Positions 39,202 to 47,833 of a stretch of DNA of 64,000 nucleotides are shown in pieces (the first letter of the stretch is position 1; every line of letters begins with the position of its first letter). The position numbers and the translations under genes were made by a program. Below the pieces are notes generated by a model that worked only from the letters and a program-made list of their open reading frames with translations, searched no databases and was not told the origin of the DNA. The DNA is from Flavobacterium micromati (GTDB taxonomy: Bacteria; Bacteroidota; Bacteroidia; Flavobacteriales; Flavobacteriaceae), in the NCBI RefSeq assembly GCF_900129585.1, contig NZ_FQWF01000002.1, positions 62,001-126,000 on the forward strand, given 5' to 3'.

Positions 39202-39249
39202 GTTTGTGTTTTAAGGATAAGCTGCTCCTATTTATTTTTTTGTCCAATC

Positions 39250-39299
39250 GAGCGCAGTCGAGGTAATGAAATATTAATTAAAGGGTTTCGACTGCGCTC
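39250..39299. repeat. Inverted repeat, flavobacterial intergenic type
   Basis: GAGCGCAGTCGA (39250-39261) and TCGACTGCGCTC (39288-39299) are perfect complements around a 26-nt loop. The GC-rich arms stand out from AT-rich surroundings. Copies of this arm are, from memory, frequent between flavobacterial genes. It may act as a transcription barrier between the carotenoid and phrB operons. Confidence 0.75.
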
Positions 39300-39499
39300 A
39301 ACCTGACAAAAAAACAAACATTACAGTATTGAAATTTATAATTTTTCCTAATCATAAATTTGAGCGCTTTGATATTTCAATTAGCTATCAAATTTATCAG
39401 TTTTAAAAAATGTTCTTTTAAGGCTAAATAAAAAAAACGAAACCAGTTATTTTAACCTCGTTGTAATAATCGAAAAATGTAGCATTCTCGATTAAATAT

Positions 39500-39940
39500 C
39501 TATATATAATAATATTTGAAAGGAACGAAAAGCATACCAAAACACTCTCCATATTCCTTACCTAAATGTTTATGATGCGCTTTATGTGCTTTTCTTAAAC
39601 CTATCAAATACTTGTTGTTAGTATGTTTAAACCATTTAAAACGTTGGTGTATTAATACATCGTGAATCAAAAAATAGCATAATCCATAAAACATAATTCC
39701 TAAACCGATAAAGAATTTATAATTAAATGTATCTTCTACTCCAAAGTAAAAAAGTGCAATACTTGGAGCGGCAAAAATTATAAAGAAAACGTCATTTCGT
39801 TCAAAAATGTTAGCGTATTTAGGTTGGTGATGATCTGCATGAAAATACCACATTGAACCGTGCATTACATATTTGTGAGTTACCCATGTCACACATTCCA
39901 TAATCAGGAAAGTACTAAGGAAAACCAAAAAAAATATCAT
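39500..39940 (-). CDS. crtZ: Beta-carotene hydroxylase
   Basis: CrtZ is a di-iron membrane enzyme that hydroxylates beta-carotene at C3 to give zeaxanthin. The 146-residue protein has three to four hydrophobic helices and the histidine clusters H22-x4-H27, H34-x2-HH38 and later HDVLIHQ and HKAHHKH, typical of the fatty acid hydroxylase superfamily. It is the last gene of crtI-crtB-crtZ on the minus strand, 42 bp after crtB. No lycopene cyclase gene is in the window although its product is needed as substrate. Confidence 0.9.
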   Translation of the reverse strand: MIFFLVFLSTFLIMECVTWVTHKYVMHGSMWYFHADHHQPKYANIFERNDVFFIIFAAPSIALFYFGVEDTFNYKFFIGLGIMFYGLCYFLIHDVLIHQRFKWFKHTNNKYLIGLRKAHKAHHKHLGKEYGECFGMLFVPFKYYYI

Positions 39941-39982
39941 TCTAATTTTAAATTTAATAACTGTTTAAAAAAACGCTACTAT

Positions 39983-40822
39983 TTATACTAACTTCAATTT
40001 ATAAGATACAAATGACTTAGCTAATAATCCAGCTTTAGTGTAGTTCGAAACTCGTATTCTTGCACTTCCTATTTCGTGACAAGGCGTGTTTTCTAACTTT
40101 TTGAGTAACTTTTTGTAATAAACAAAAGCGGTATAGACACCAAATTTAGCTTCAATAGGCAGTTTTACAATCCCTTGGAAAGCAATTCTAAAATCCTCTT
40201 CTATCTCGTTGATAATACTTGTCTTTGCATTTTCATCAAAAGAATTCAAATCAACTCCTGGGAAATAGTTCCTGTTTAAAACCAAATTATCATCCTTTAA
40301 ATCACGAAGGAAATTTACCTTTTGAAACGCTGAACCTAAACGCATTGCTTCATCTTTCAACTGATTGTAACGCTCACTATCACCCGCTACAAAAACTTTG
40401 AGACACATTAACCCCACAACATCGGCAGAGCCATAAATGTAGGCATCATACTCTTCTTTACTGTGATAATCTGATTTTGTCAAATCTAATTTCATGCTAC
40501 GCAAAAAAGCCTGTATTAAATCATCAGTGATATTGTACGATTTTACAGTTTGCTGAAAAGAATTTAAGATCGGGTTTAAACTTATTCCTCTGTTATAGGC
40601 TTTGTAATATTCCTCTTCAAACTCAGTGATCAGATCTTCTTTATCGAAACCGTGAAAACTATCTACGATTTCATCCGCAAAGCGAACAAATCCGTAAATG
40701 CTATAAATTGCATCTCTAATACTTGGCGAAAGCATATATACTGCCATTGAGAAAGAAGTACTGTAACTTGTAGTAACTAGCTTGCTACACTTAAAAGATA
40801 CATCGTCAAATAATTGCTTCAT
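39983..40822 (-). CDS. crtB: Phytoene synthase
   Basis: CrtB condenses two geranylgeranyl diphosphates to phytoene, the first committed carotenoid step. The 279-residue protein has the two metal-binding Asp clusters of squalene/phytoene synthases: FVRFADEIVD near residue 46 and VNFLRDLKDDN near residue 168. The active-site stretch YIYGSADVVGLMCLKVF is present. It starts two bases after the crtI stop, so the two are co-translated. Confidence 0.94.
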   Translation of the reverse strand: MKQLFDDVSFKCSKLVTTSYSTSFSMAVYMLSPSIRDAIYSIYGFVRFADEIVDSFHGFDKEDLITEFEEEYYKAYNRGISLNPILNSFQQTVKSYNITDDLIQAFLRSMKLDLTKSDYHSKEEYDAYIYGSADVVGLMCLKVFVAGDSERYNQLKDEAMRLGSAFQKVNFLRDLKDDNLVLNRNYFPGVDLNSFDENAKTSIINEIEEDFRIAFQGIVKLPIEAKFGVYTAFVYYKKLLKKLENTPCHEIGSARIRVSNYTKAGLLAKSFVSYKLKLV

Positions 40823-40823
40823 A

Positions 40824-42293
40824 TTATTGCTCTGAAAATTGCTTATTAATTAATTCCGACACTAATTTTCCAGAAATTAATGCAGGCGGAACGCCTGGAC
40901 CGGGAACAGTTAATTGTCCTGTAAAATATAAATTATTAACTTTTTTACTCTTTAATTTTGGTCTTAAAAATGCGGTTTGTAACAAAGTATTTGCCATACC
41001 ATAGGCATTTCCTTTGTACGAATTATATTCAGAAACAAAATCATTTTTGCAAAACGATTCTTTAAATATAATATTGTTTCTTACGCTTTGCTTGGTTAAA
41101 GATTCGAAGCGCTCTATTATTTTATCAAAATATTCTTCCCTCAACGCTTCGGTATCACTAATTCCAGGTGCTAAAGGTACAAGAAAAAAAGCAGACTCCA
41201 TTCCTTCTGGTGCTGCAGTTTCATCAGTTATAGAGGGGAAATTAGCATAAAATAATGGCTCTTTTGGCCATTGTGGTTCATCGTAAATATCTTTAGCATG
41301 TTGATAAAAATCGACATCAAAAAATAATGCATGATGTGAAATGTTATCAATTTTTTTATTGAATCCTACATAAAACAACAAAGACGAAGGCGCAAAAACG
41401 CGGCTGTCCCAATATTTCTCTGAATAAGCACGATGTTCCTGATCTAACAAAGTTTCGGTATGATGGTAATCAGCGCCACTCAATATTACATCAGAATGAA
41501 TTGTTTGTCCATTTACAACTATAGCTTTGGCAACTTTATTTTCTACGATTATTTTTTCAATATTTGCATTCGTTTCAAATTTTACGCCTAACTCTGTAGC
41601 TAAACTTTCCATAGCACGAACTACATCAAACATACCTGTTTTAGGATGCCACGTTCCCAATCCAAAATCAGCATAGTTCATAAAACTATAAAAGGAAGGC
41701 GTATCCGAAGGTTTTGCACCAAGAAACAAAACTGGAAATTCCAGAATTTGAATCAATCTCTTATTTTTGAATTTCTTTCGAACATCTTTACTGATATTAC
41801 TAAAAAACTGCCCCACTTTCATTGCTGTTTGTGGTGTAATAAGCTCTAGTGCCGATACTCCTGGACGATAAACTAAGTCTTTTATCGCAATATCATAATT
41901 GCTTTTGGCCTCAGCCATAAAATTTTTAAGTAAGATACCACTACCCTTTTCAATATTTTCAAAAGTCCCTATGATTTCCTCTAAATTATCAGCAATTGTT
42001 ATAAAATCATCAATGCCATAATAAACTCTATAGGCCGGAGATAACTTTATTAGTTCGTAATAATCCGTTGTTTCTTTTCCAAAATCAGCAAAAAAACGTT
42101 CAAATACGTCTGGCATCCAGTACCAACTTGGTCCCATATCAAAGGTAAATCCTTCCTTTTTCATTTGTCTGGCTCGTCCGCCAATACTTGCATTTTTCTC
42201 GTAAACGGTAACTTCATGTCCGCTTTTAGCTAGGTAGCAAGAAGCTGCCATGGCTGAAAATCCTGAGCCTATAATTGTAATTTTATTCTTCAT
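40824..42293 (-). CDS. crtI: Phytoene desaturase
   Basis: CrtI desaturates phytoene to lycopene with FAD. The 489-residue protein has the dinucleotide-binding motif IGSGFSAMAASCYLAKSGH at the N-terminus. The CrtI C-terminal signature NLYFTGQLTVPGPGVPPALI lies near residue 455, and FDMGPSWYWMPDVF is near residue 52. Length and order are normal. It lies 37 bp after the MerR photoreceptor gene on the same strand; the gap contains GTTTAATCGTTAAA, similar to other GTTTAA motifs near light-response genes. Confidence 0.95.
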   Translation of the reverse strand: MKNKITIIGSGFSAMAASCYLAKSGHEVTVYEKNASIGGRARQMKKEGFTFDMGPSWYWMPDVFERFFADFGKETTDYYELIKLSPAYRVYYGIDDFITIADNLEEIIGTFENIEKGSGILLKNFMAEAKSNYDIAIKDLVYRPGVSALELITPQTAMKVGQFFSNISKDVRKKFKNKRLIQILEFPVLFLGAKPSDTPSFYSFMNYADFGLGTWHPKTGMFDVVRAMESLATELGVKFETNANIEKIIVENKVAKAIVVNGQTIHSDVILSGADYHHTETLLDQEHRAYSEKYWDSRVFAPSSLLFYVGFNKKIDNISHHALFFDVDFYQHAKDIYDEPQWPKEPLFYANFPSITDETAAPEGMESAFFLVPLAPGISDTEALREEYFDKIIERFESLTKQSVRNNIIFKESFCKNDFVSEYNSYKGNAYGMANTLLQTAFLRPKLKSKKVNNLYFTGQLTVPGPGVPPALISGKLVSELINKQFSEQ

Positions 42294-42330
42294 CTTTTTA
42301 GCAAATGTGCTTTAACGATTAAACTAAATT

Positions 42331-43230
42331 TTAAATTCGATCTACTAATTCAGCAATGGAATTAAAGGTTGAAATTCTCTCGGGTAGTTTTTCTTGATTT
42401 ATAAATTCAACTAATCGACCTATGTACCATAATTCTGTACTTTCGTCAAGTAACTCCTCTGTCATTTTCTGAATATACTCATTTAAAAAATCTCGCTCTG
42501 GTTGCACCGTAAGGTAAGAAACATAAACTATAGAATCAAAATGCTTTTTTAGCTCTTTCAAATTATCAATGGGCATGCTTTCTCCCAAGTAAACAGATTT
42601 ATAACCTTGTAATAAAATTTCATAATTGAGATACATCAAACCTAATTCATGGATTTCATTCATGGGTAGTGAAAGTACAAAAACTTTATCCGTTTTAGTA
42701 GGTTGTAAAATTTGGACTTTCTCCGTATTTATTAAAACTTTTTGTTTAATCAGATATGTTATGAAATGTTCATGGGCAGGTGTTATGGTATCTGACTGCC
42801 ACAATAGCCCCAATTCATTCATCAATGGTATAAAAACTTGATGAAAAATTTCTTTAAATGATTTTTCTGCTATTAACCAATTATAAGTTTTAAAAAATAA
42901 TTGATGATCAAAATTCATCATAGCCATTTTCAATTCACTTATAGCATGACTTTTAGCCGTTTTGTTCGAAATTATTTCACGTACTAGTGACGGTATTTTA
43001 TCTTGTGGATAAGTTGCTATTTTAGAAATTTTATACCCGTAATCGTGCAACAACGTTATGTTTAATAGCTTTTGTAAACTAGCCAGATCATATAAACGAA
43101 TATTAGTGTCGGTGCGCATCGGCTGCAAAATGTCATATCTTTTTTCCCAGATCCTTATGGTATGTGCTTTTATACCTGAAAGGTTTTCTAAGTCCTTGAT
43201 ACTAAAGACATTTTTTATATTGTTCATCAT
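42331..43230 (-). CDS. MerR-family regulator with cobalamin-binding domain (CarH/LitR-like)
   Basis: The 299-residue protein has a MerR DNA-binding domain (residues 9-75: FSIKDLENLSGIKAHTIRIW, then RYDILQPMRT). A helical bundle and an alpha/beta cobalamin-binding domain follow. The bundle holds W144-x9-E154-H155 and the binding domain holds E192-I-H194-E-L-G197, both hallmarks of adenosylcobalamin photoreceptors. His194 would be the lower cobalt ligand; the family's later Gly-Gly motif is weak. In the dark CarH-type proteins repress carotenoid genes, and light releases them. Start ATG 43230 follows the promoter at 43249-43256. Confidence 0.88.
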   Translation of the reverse strand: MMNNIKNVFSIKDLENLSGIKAHTIRIWEKRYDILQPMRTDTNIRLYDLASLQKLLNITLLHDYGYKISKIATYPQDKIPSLVREIISNKTAKSHAISELKMAMMNFDHQLFFKTYNWLIAEKSFKEIFHQVFIPLMNELGLLWQSDTITPAHEHFITYLIKQKVLINTEKVQILQPTKTDKVFVLSLPMNEIHELGLMYLNYEILLQGYKSVYLGESMPIDNLKELKKHFDSIVYVSYLTVQPERDFLNEYIQKMTEELLDESTELWYIGRLVEFINQEKLPERISTFNSIAELVDRI

Positions 43231-43248
43231 TTTTTCGAATTTATTAAA

Positions 43249-43256
43249 CAAAAGTA
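43249..43256 (-). promoter_or_regulatory. -7 promoter element of the MerR regulator gene
   Basis: TACTTTTG on the minus strand matches TAnnTTTG exactly and lies about 18 bp before the ATG at 43230. TTTTGTTTAAT overlaps it. A second TTGTTTAACG lies upstream (plus-strand 43328-43337), so autoregulation is plausible. Confidence 0.6.
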
Positions 43257-43886
43257 AAATAATTTTTTTACATATCCCATTAAATAGACTTTAAACTTTA
43301 AAAAAAGGTCAATTGTTTTTATAAAAACGTTAAACAAAATTATTGTTGGAGATTTACTCTTTTGACAAGAGATAAATATTTTTTGACCCTGAATATATTG
43401 GATTATTCCTAAATGTAAAAAACCTTAAATAACTGATCAGCCGTATCTTTTTTATGGAAAATTTAAATATTGTTTGTGCTAATTTAAGTTTACAAGTAAA
43501 AATCTCCTCATTACTATTTTTAATTTTGGTTCGGTAAAATAAATGGTACAAAAATCTTTTTTTATTTCATTAGTTGTCTGAAAAATAGGCTGTTAAATGA
43601 GAATGACTTTGATTTGGTCGCAAACACCAATGAAGATATGCGAATTCCTCCTGATCGATCGGTACCAATAAAAAAACAAATATTATCTGCATATAAAATG
43701 TCAATCACGGTTTTCACAACAATATAACTATCAGATATGATGAAGCTGCCACAAATTTATCTTGGACTCGAACTATAGATTTTTTTAAAAAAGAGCTAAA
43801 AAAAATTATTTTAAAAAAAAAATAAAAAAAAGTGGTAACAATTTTCATAGTTCTGAATCAAAAGAGAAATCTTAAAAATCATAATC
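43257..43886. other. Gene-free stretch with possible hydrolase relic
   Basis: No intact gene is visible in these 630 bp. An open plus-strand reading from about 43540 to 43720 gives a peptide including NTNEDMRIPPDRSVPIKK that ends at a stop, without a recognised family. A separate piece at 43736-43828 resembles a hydrolase C-terminus and is listed on its own. The region therefore looks like decayed coding DNA. Confidence 0.4.
43736..43828 (+). pseudogene. Relic of a dienelactone hydrolase-like C-terminus
   Basis: The frame reads [20 protein letters not shown] then a Lys-rich tail and stop. The A-x-x-x-x-x-W-x-R-T-x-x-F-F-x-K pattern is that of dienelactone hydrolase-family C-termini. No start or catalytic residues remain upstream in this frame. 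Only the end of the gene appears to survive. Confidence 0.35.
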
Positions 43887-44723
43887 ATGAAAACATCAAT
43901 TTTTATTTTAGTATTTGTTGGAATTCTTTTCACAACAAAATCATTTTCACAACAGTCGTTTGAAGTAGTTGTGAAAGGAGAAGGAGCTCCCGTTTTATTA
44001 TTCCCTGGTTTTGGCTGTACCGGCCAAGTCTGGGATGAAACCGTGACAGAAATATCAAAAAGCAAAAAATGTTATATCTTTACTTTTGCTGGATTTGGTA
44101 AGGTAAAAGCAATTGAAAAACCTTGGTTTGCAACTATTAAAAACGATTTGGAAGATTATATTTCAAAAAATAATCTACAAAAATCGACTTTATTAGGACA
44201 CAGCATTGGCGGAACATTAAGTTTATGGCTTGCATCAAGTAACCCAGACTGGTTTGACAAAATTATTTTAGTGGACGCTCTTCCCGCTTCGGCTGCGTTG
44301 ATGATTCCTAATTATGATGGAACCGTAATTCCGTATGATAATCCTCAAAGTAAAAGTATGCTAACTATGACTACTGTTGAATTTGAAAAAAGTAACGATC
44401 AATCAGTGGGATATATGTGCAATAATAAGGAGAAGCAAAAACTTATCGCTACAATGATGAATCAATCAGACAGAAAAACTTTTGTTTACGGATATATTGA
44501 CATGTTAAATCTAGATTTACGATCTGAACTTACAAAGATCAAAGTTCCTGTAACAATCTTAGCAGCGTCATTTCCCAATAAAGATATTGTTTCAAAAACA
44601 TATCAAGCTCAATATAAAAATCTACCGCAAGTTAATGTGTTATACGCCGAAAACGCTGCCCATTTTGTAATGTATGACCAACCCGAATGGTTCATCAATC
44701 AATTAAATACAATCTTAAAATAA
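43887..44723 (+). CDS. Secreted alpha/beta hydrolase
   Basis: The 278-residue protein starts with a signal peptide (MKTSIFILVFVGILFTTKSF). It has the alpha/beta hydrolase core VLLFPGFGCTGQVWDE, the nucleophile elbow GHSIGG with Ser106, and a C-terminal catalytic His259 in AAHFVMYDQPEWF. It would act outside the cytoplasmic membrane on an ester or related small substrate. One base separates its stop from the TTG start of an ECF sigma factor, so the three genes here are probably one operon. Confidence 0.88.
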   Translation: MKTSIFILVFVGILFTTKSFSQQSFEVVVKGEGAPVLLFPGFGCTGQVWDETVTEISKSKKCYIFTFAGFGKVKAIEKPWFATIKNDLEDYISKNNLQKSTLLGHSIGGTLSLWLASSNPDWFDKIILVDALPASAALMIPNYDGTVIPYDNPQSKSMLTMTTVEFEKSNDQSVGYMCNNKEKQKLIATMMNQSDRKTFVYGYIDMLNLDLRSELTKIKVPVTILAASFPNKDIVSKTYQAQYKNLPQVNVLYAENAAHFVMYDQPEWFINQLNTILK

Positions 44724-44724
44724 C

Positions 44725-45219
44725 TTGGAACGAGATATTTTTTTTGATTCGCTATATAAATCGTACTTCCCAAAAGTGTATAGGCTTTGTAAAGGATACT
44801 TTAATGGTGATCATGATGTAGCTTCTGATGCGACACAAGAAATTTTCATCAAAGTTTGGGAGAACTTGCCCAAATTTAGAAATGAGTCCAATATTAGTAC
44901 ATGGATATTCAGGATTTCTTCCAATACTTGTTTACTGTATTTAAGAAAACAATCCTATAAAAAGGAAGTGCACTCTAATCAATTTGTTGAAAGGACAAAT
45001 GAAGACTACGCGCAGGAGACCGACGAACAATTGTTACAGGTTTACGACTGTATTCAAAAACTAGAACCAACTAGCAAATTGATCATAATGATGGTTTTAG
45101 AGAGTGTACCTTACGATAAAATTGCCGAAATTATCGGTATTTCCGATAAAACGTTGCGGGTGCGAATCCATAGAATAAAAACAAAACTAACAAAATGTGT
45201 ACAAAATGGAAAAATTTAA
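44725..45219 (+). CDS. ECF-type RNA polymerase sigma factor
   Basis: The 164-residue protein has sigma region 2 (LYKSYFPKVYRLCKGYFNG then ATQEIFIKVWENLPKFRN and STWIFRISSN) and a region 4 helix-turn-helix (YDKIAEIIGISDKTLRVRIH). It would direct RNA polymerase to a small set of stress or envelope genes. Translation likely starts at TTG 44725 because no ATG precedes region 2. The end overlaps the next gene by 14 bp, a layout typical of a sigma factor with its membrane partner. Confidence 0.88.
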   Translation: MERDIFFDSLYKSYFPKVYRLCKGYFNGDHDVASDATQEIFIKVWENLPKFRNESNISTWIFRISSNTCLLYLRKQSYKKEVHSNQFVERTNEDYAQETDEQLLQVYDCIQKLEPTSKLIIMMVLESVPYDKIAEIIGISDKTLRVRIHRIKTKLTKCVQNGKI

Positions 45220-45775
45220 CGACATCCAGTCTTTATGGACTAAGCAAGTTGATGCCTCACCCCCAAACGACAGTAATACATTGATAAAAGTCGCAAATCA
45301 AAAAATTAAGATTATAAAACGAAATCATGTCGGGACAATTGTGATACTTTCAGCAACGATTGCCGTTTTAGTCTACTATTATTTATGGCTATTTAATGCG
45401 GCTATTTCTAATAAAATCATAGGATTGCAGCTAATGATTTTTGTGTTAGTGGCAAGGGTAATCCTTGAGATCATAAGTATCATCCAATTCTATAAGATCG
45501 ATTTTACAGCTGATTTCAAAAATTACACGAAACAATTAATGTCATTTTATAAATTAAGAAAAGCAATTCATTTCATACTAACTCCCATAATTTACATTGG
45601 TTACATTGTAGGTTTTACATCGATGTTGCCGTTGTTTAAAGAAAATTTTTCAACAGGCTTTTACATTTATATACTCGTAAGCGGTTTTGGATTCCTTATT
45701 TTGTTTAGCTACTTCTTGCTAAAAGTCATTAAAAAAGACATGAAAAATTTAGACGTTTTAAAACAGCTTGATTGA
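45206..45775 (+). CDS. Membrane protein, candidate anti-sigma partner
   Basis: From ATG 45206 the protein has 189 residues. A cytoplasmic N-terminal stretch of about 45 residues (MEKFNDIQSLWTKQVDASPP) is followed by four hydrophobic helices near residues 45-65, 72-95, 125-145 and 150-175. The short N-terminus could hold the sigma factor at the membrane, but no standard zinc anti-sigma motif is present. Its function rests on overlap with the sigma gene. Confidence 0.65.
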   Translation: MEKFNDIQSLWTKQVDASPPNDSNTLIKVANQKIKIIKRNHVGTIVILSATIAVLVYYYLWLFNAAISNKIIGLQLMIFVLVARVILEIISIIQFYKIDFTADFKNYTKQLMSFYKLRKAIHFILTPIIYIGYIVGFTSMLPLFKENFSTGFYIYILVSGFGFLILFSYFLLKVIKKDMKNLDVLKQLD

Positions 45776-45970
45776 ATCTGAGTAAAGAGAAAAGTTTTTT
45801 GATTACTATTACAACTTACGAACAACTATAAAAAGGAAATGTGAGTTTACAAATCTAAAGCAATAGCGTCTTTAATGATATTGCTTTAGGTTTGACAGTT
45901 TATATTTAACATGATCTCTATTTTTAGTAAAATGACCAAATACTAAGGTACTGTGCATTTTTTCTACCTA

Positions 45971-45995
45971 AATCCCACGGTTGAAACCGTGGATT
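45971..45995. repeat. Single REP-type palindrome
   Basis: CCACGGTT (45975-45982) and AACCGTGG (45985-45992) are perfect complements around GA, with AAT and ATT at the outer ends. It resembles the transposase-linked palindromes near cas1 in form but not in core sequence. Confidence 0.7.
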
Positions 45996-46192
45996 ATAAT
46001 TGAAAGTTTTACTGAGCAATAAATTACTGTTTAGTGATCGAGCAATAGTATTAAGCAACTACTTTGTCATACTCAGTAAACATAGATTTTTATATAGAAG
46101 TTATTATTAATAATTTATGATTTGCGAAAAAAATGTGGAAAATAAATTCCGAATCACAATAAATTCAAATTCTAATCAAAAAATATTTATGT

Positions 46193-46200
46193 TATATTTG
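46193..46200 (+). promoter_or_regulatory. -7 promoter element of the first DUF808 gene
   Basis: TATATTTG is an exact match to TAnnTTTG, 38 bp before the ATG at 46239. The preceding 50 bp resemble those before the second copy. Confidence 0.6.
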
Positions 46201-46238
46201 ATATTTGCAAGAATAAAAACTTTTAGAAATTAAAATGT

Positions 46239-47108
46239 ATGGCTTCGGGAATTTTTGCATTACTAGATGATATTGCAGCGTTAATGGACGATGTTGTATT
46301 AATGAGTAAAATTGCTACCAAAAAAACGGCAGCCATTTTAGGTGATGATCTTGCGGTAAATGCGGAAAAAGCATCAGGATTTGTCTCCTCACGAGAAATT
46401 CCAGTATTATGGGCAATTATGAAAGGCTCTTTTCTAAACAAGTTAATCATATTGCCATTTGCTTTCTTGCTGAGTTATTTTATACCGTGGCTCATTACCG
46501 TTGTTTTGATATTAGGAGCTGTATATCTCGCCTATGAAGCGGCCGAAAAAATTTACGAATACTTTGTACCACATAAACACGAAGCCATTAAAACAGAAGC
46601 TGATGCCTTAACGCCAGAACAAGTTTTAGCAAGGGAAAAGGAAAAAATTAAAGCAGCCGTAGTTACTGATTTTATTCTCTCTATAGAAATTGTGATTATT
46701 GCGCTTGGAAGTGTTATCGGAAAACCTATTTCAACCCAAATTATCGCTGTTTCTTTTGTAGCTGTTGTGGCAACAATTGGAGTTTACGGAATTGTCGCTG
46801 CCATAGTGCGAATGGACGATTTTGGAATGTTATTAGTTGCCAGAAAATCTAAAACATCAAAATTTATAGGTAAACAATTAATACAATTACTTCCTAAAGT
46901 CATTAAAACATTAGCTTTTGTGGGTACTATTGCTTTAATACTTGTCGCTGGCGGTATTTTTATGCACAATATCAAACCATTACATTACGTATTAGAAAGC
47001 TTACCACTGCTTGTAGGCGAATTCATTGCTGGAATAATTGGCGCAGTAATATCCTTTGTGGCTGTAAAAGGAATTATGGTTTTATGGAGGAAGATAAAAG
47101 GAAAATAG
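46239..47108 (+). CDS. DUF808 family inner membrane protein (YedI-like), copy 1
   Basis: The 289-residue protein begins ASGIFALLDDIAALMDDVVL, then VLGDDLAVN-like AILGDDLAVNAEKASGFVSS, the DUF808 signature. About five or six hydrophobic helices follow (near 63-105, 138-160, 165-190, 215-240, 255-275). The family is found in bacterial inner membranes and its function is unknown. A paralogue of equal length follows about 0.7 kb downstream. Confidence 0.88.
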   Translation: MASGIFALLDDIAALMDDVVLMSKIATKKTAAILGDDLAVNAEKASGFVSSREIPVLWAIMKGSFLNKLIILPFAFLLSYFIPWLITVVLILGAVYLAYEAAEKIYEYFVPHKHEAIKTEADALTPEQVLAREKEKIKAAVVTDFILSIEIVIIALGSVIGKPISTQIIAVSFVAVVATIGVYGIVAAIVRMDDFGMLLVARKSKTSKFIGKQLIQLLPKVIKTLAFVGTIALILVAGGIFMHNIKPLHYVLESLPLLVGEFIAGIIGAVISFVAVKGIMVLWRKIKGK

Positions 47109-47833
47109 TCAGAGCTCAAAATCTCATAATCTAACTTTCGAAGACTACAGATTTCCTTTAACCGTTTTCGCCACGACAACCGAGCTTTACGTTTCACTCT
47201 TTTGATTTTTTTTCACAACACAAATACATTTCCACTGCTAATGCAGTTCATCAAATTCGTATGCAAAACAGAAAGTAATGAGATAATATCACGTAAAATT
47301 GCGGTAAGTGTGAAAATTTTCCTTTTGATCGATAATCAAAAAAGAGAATTGAGAAGACTCAAATTTATAATTAGCATTATATTCTAAATTTAATTAATAA
47401 TCGTTATTATTCGATTGTGATATTGTTGCCGAAACCTCGAGAGATTATCCATGATTCTAAAATATCTCAATTTACTTGCAATTGCGCGAAATTTTCTGCC
47501 ATTTCGATTGGGTAGATCGCGGATAATCTAAGCTTTTTAGTTGAACACAATTTTTTTGAGAAAAAAATTACCTTTCAATTAACCGTAAATTTCCAATCTT
47601 GTTGCCTACTGTTATTTGCTGAACTTTTGTACGATTGAGATGACTATAAAAGGAATACAGGTTGCCGCAGTGCAAACTTTAGTTATTACTAAAAAAGGTA
47701 CTATTGATCATTTAAATTTAAGAAAAAAGAGTACTAAATAAATTACGAATTACAATAAAATCGGAGTCTGATCAGAGGAATTTTTTAGCTATATTTGGAT
47801 TTTAAAAAAGTAAAAATATTAGAATTAAAATAT
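47109..47833. other. 725-bp gap between the DUF808 paralogues
   Basis: No gene is supported. The last 90 bp are similar to the sequence before the first copy (AAATAAATTACGAATTACAA versus AAATAAATTCCGAATCACAA) and include an exact -7 element, TATATTTG at 47790-47797. The duplication therefore included the promoter. Confidence 0.6.

Larger units (their letters stand above)
45776..46238. other. Intergenic stretch before the first DUF808 gene
   Basis: No gene is supported. It holds one REP-type palindrome (45971-45995) and a promoter for the DUF808 gene (-7 at 46193-46200). Confidence 0.55.

Noticed and set aside
41014..41849. Plus-strand open frames inside crtI
   Set aside because: They are shadows of the crtI coding strand, which has clear family motifs.
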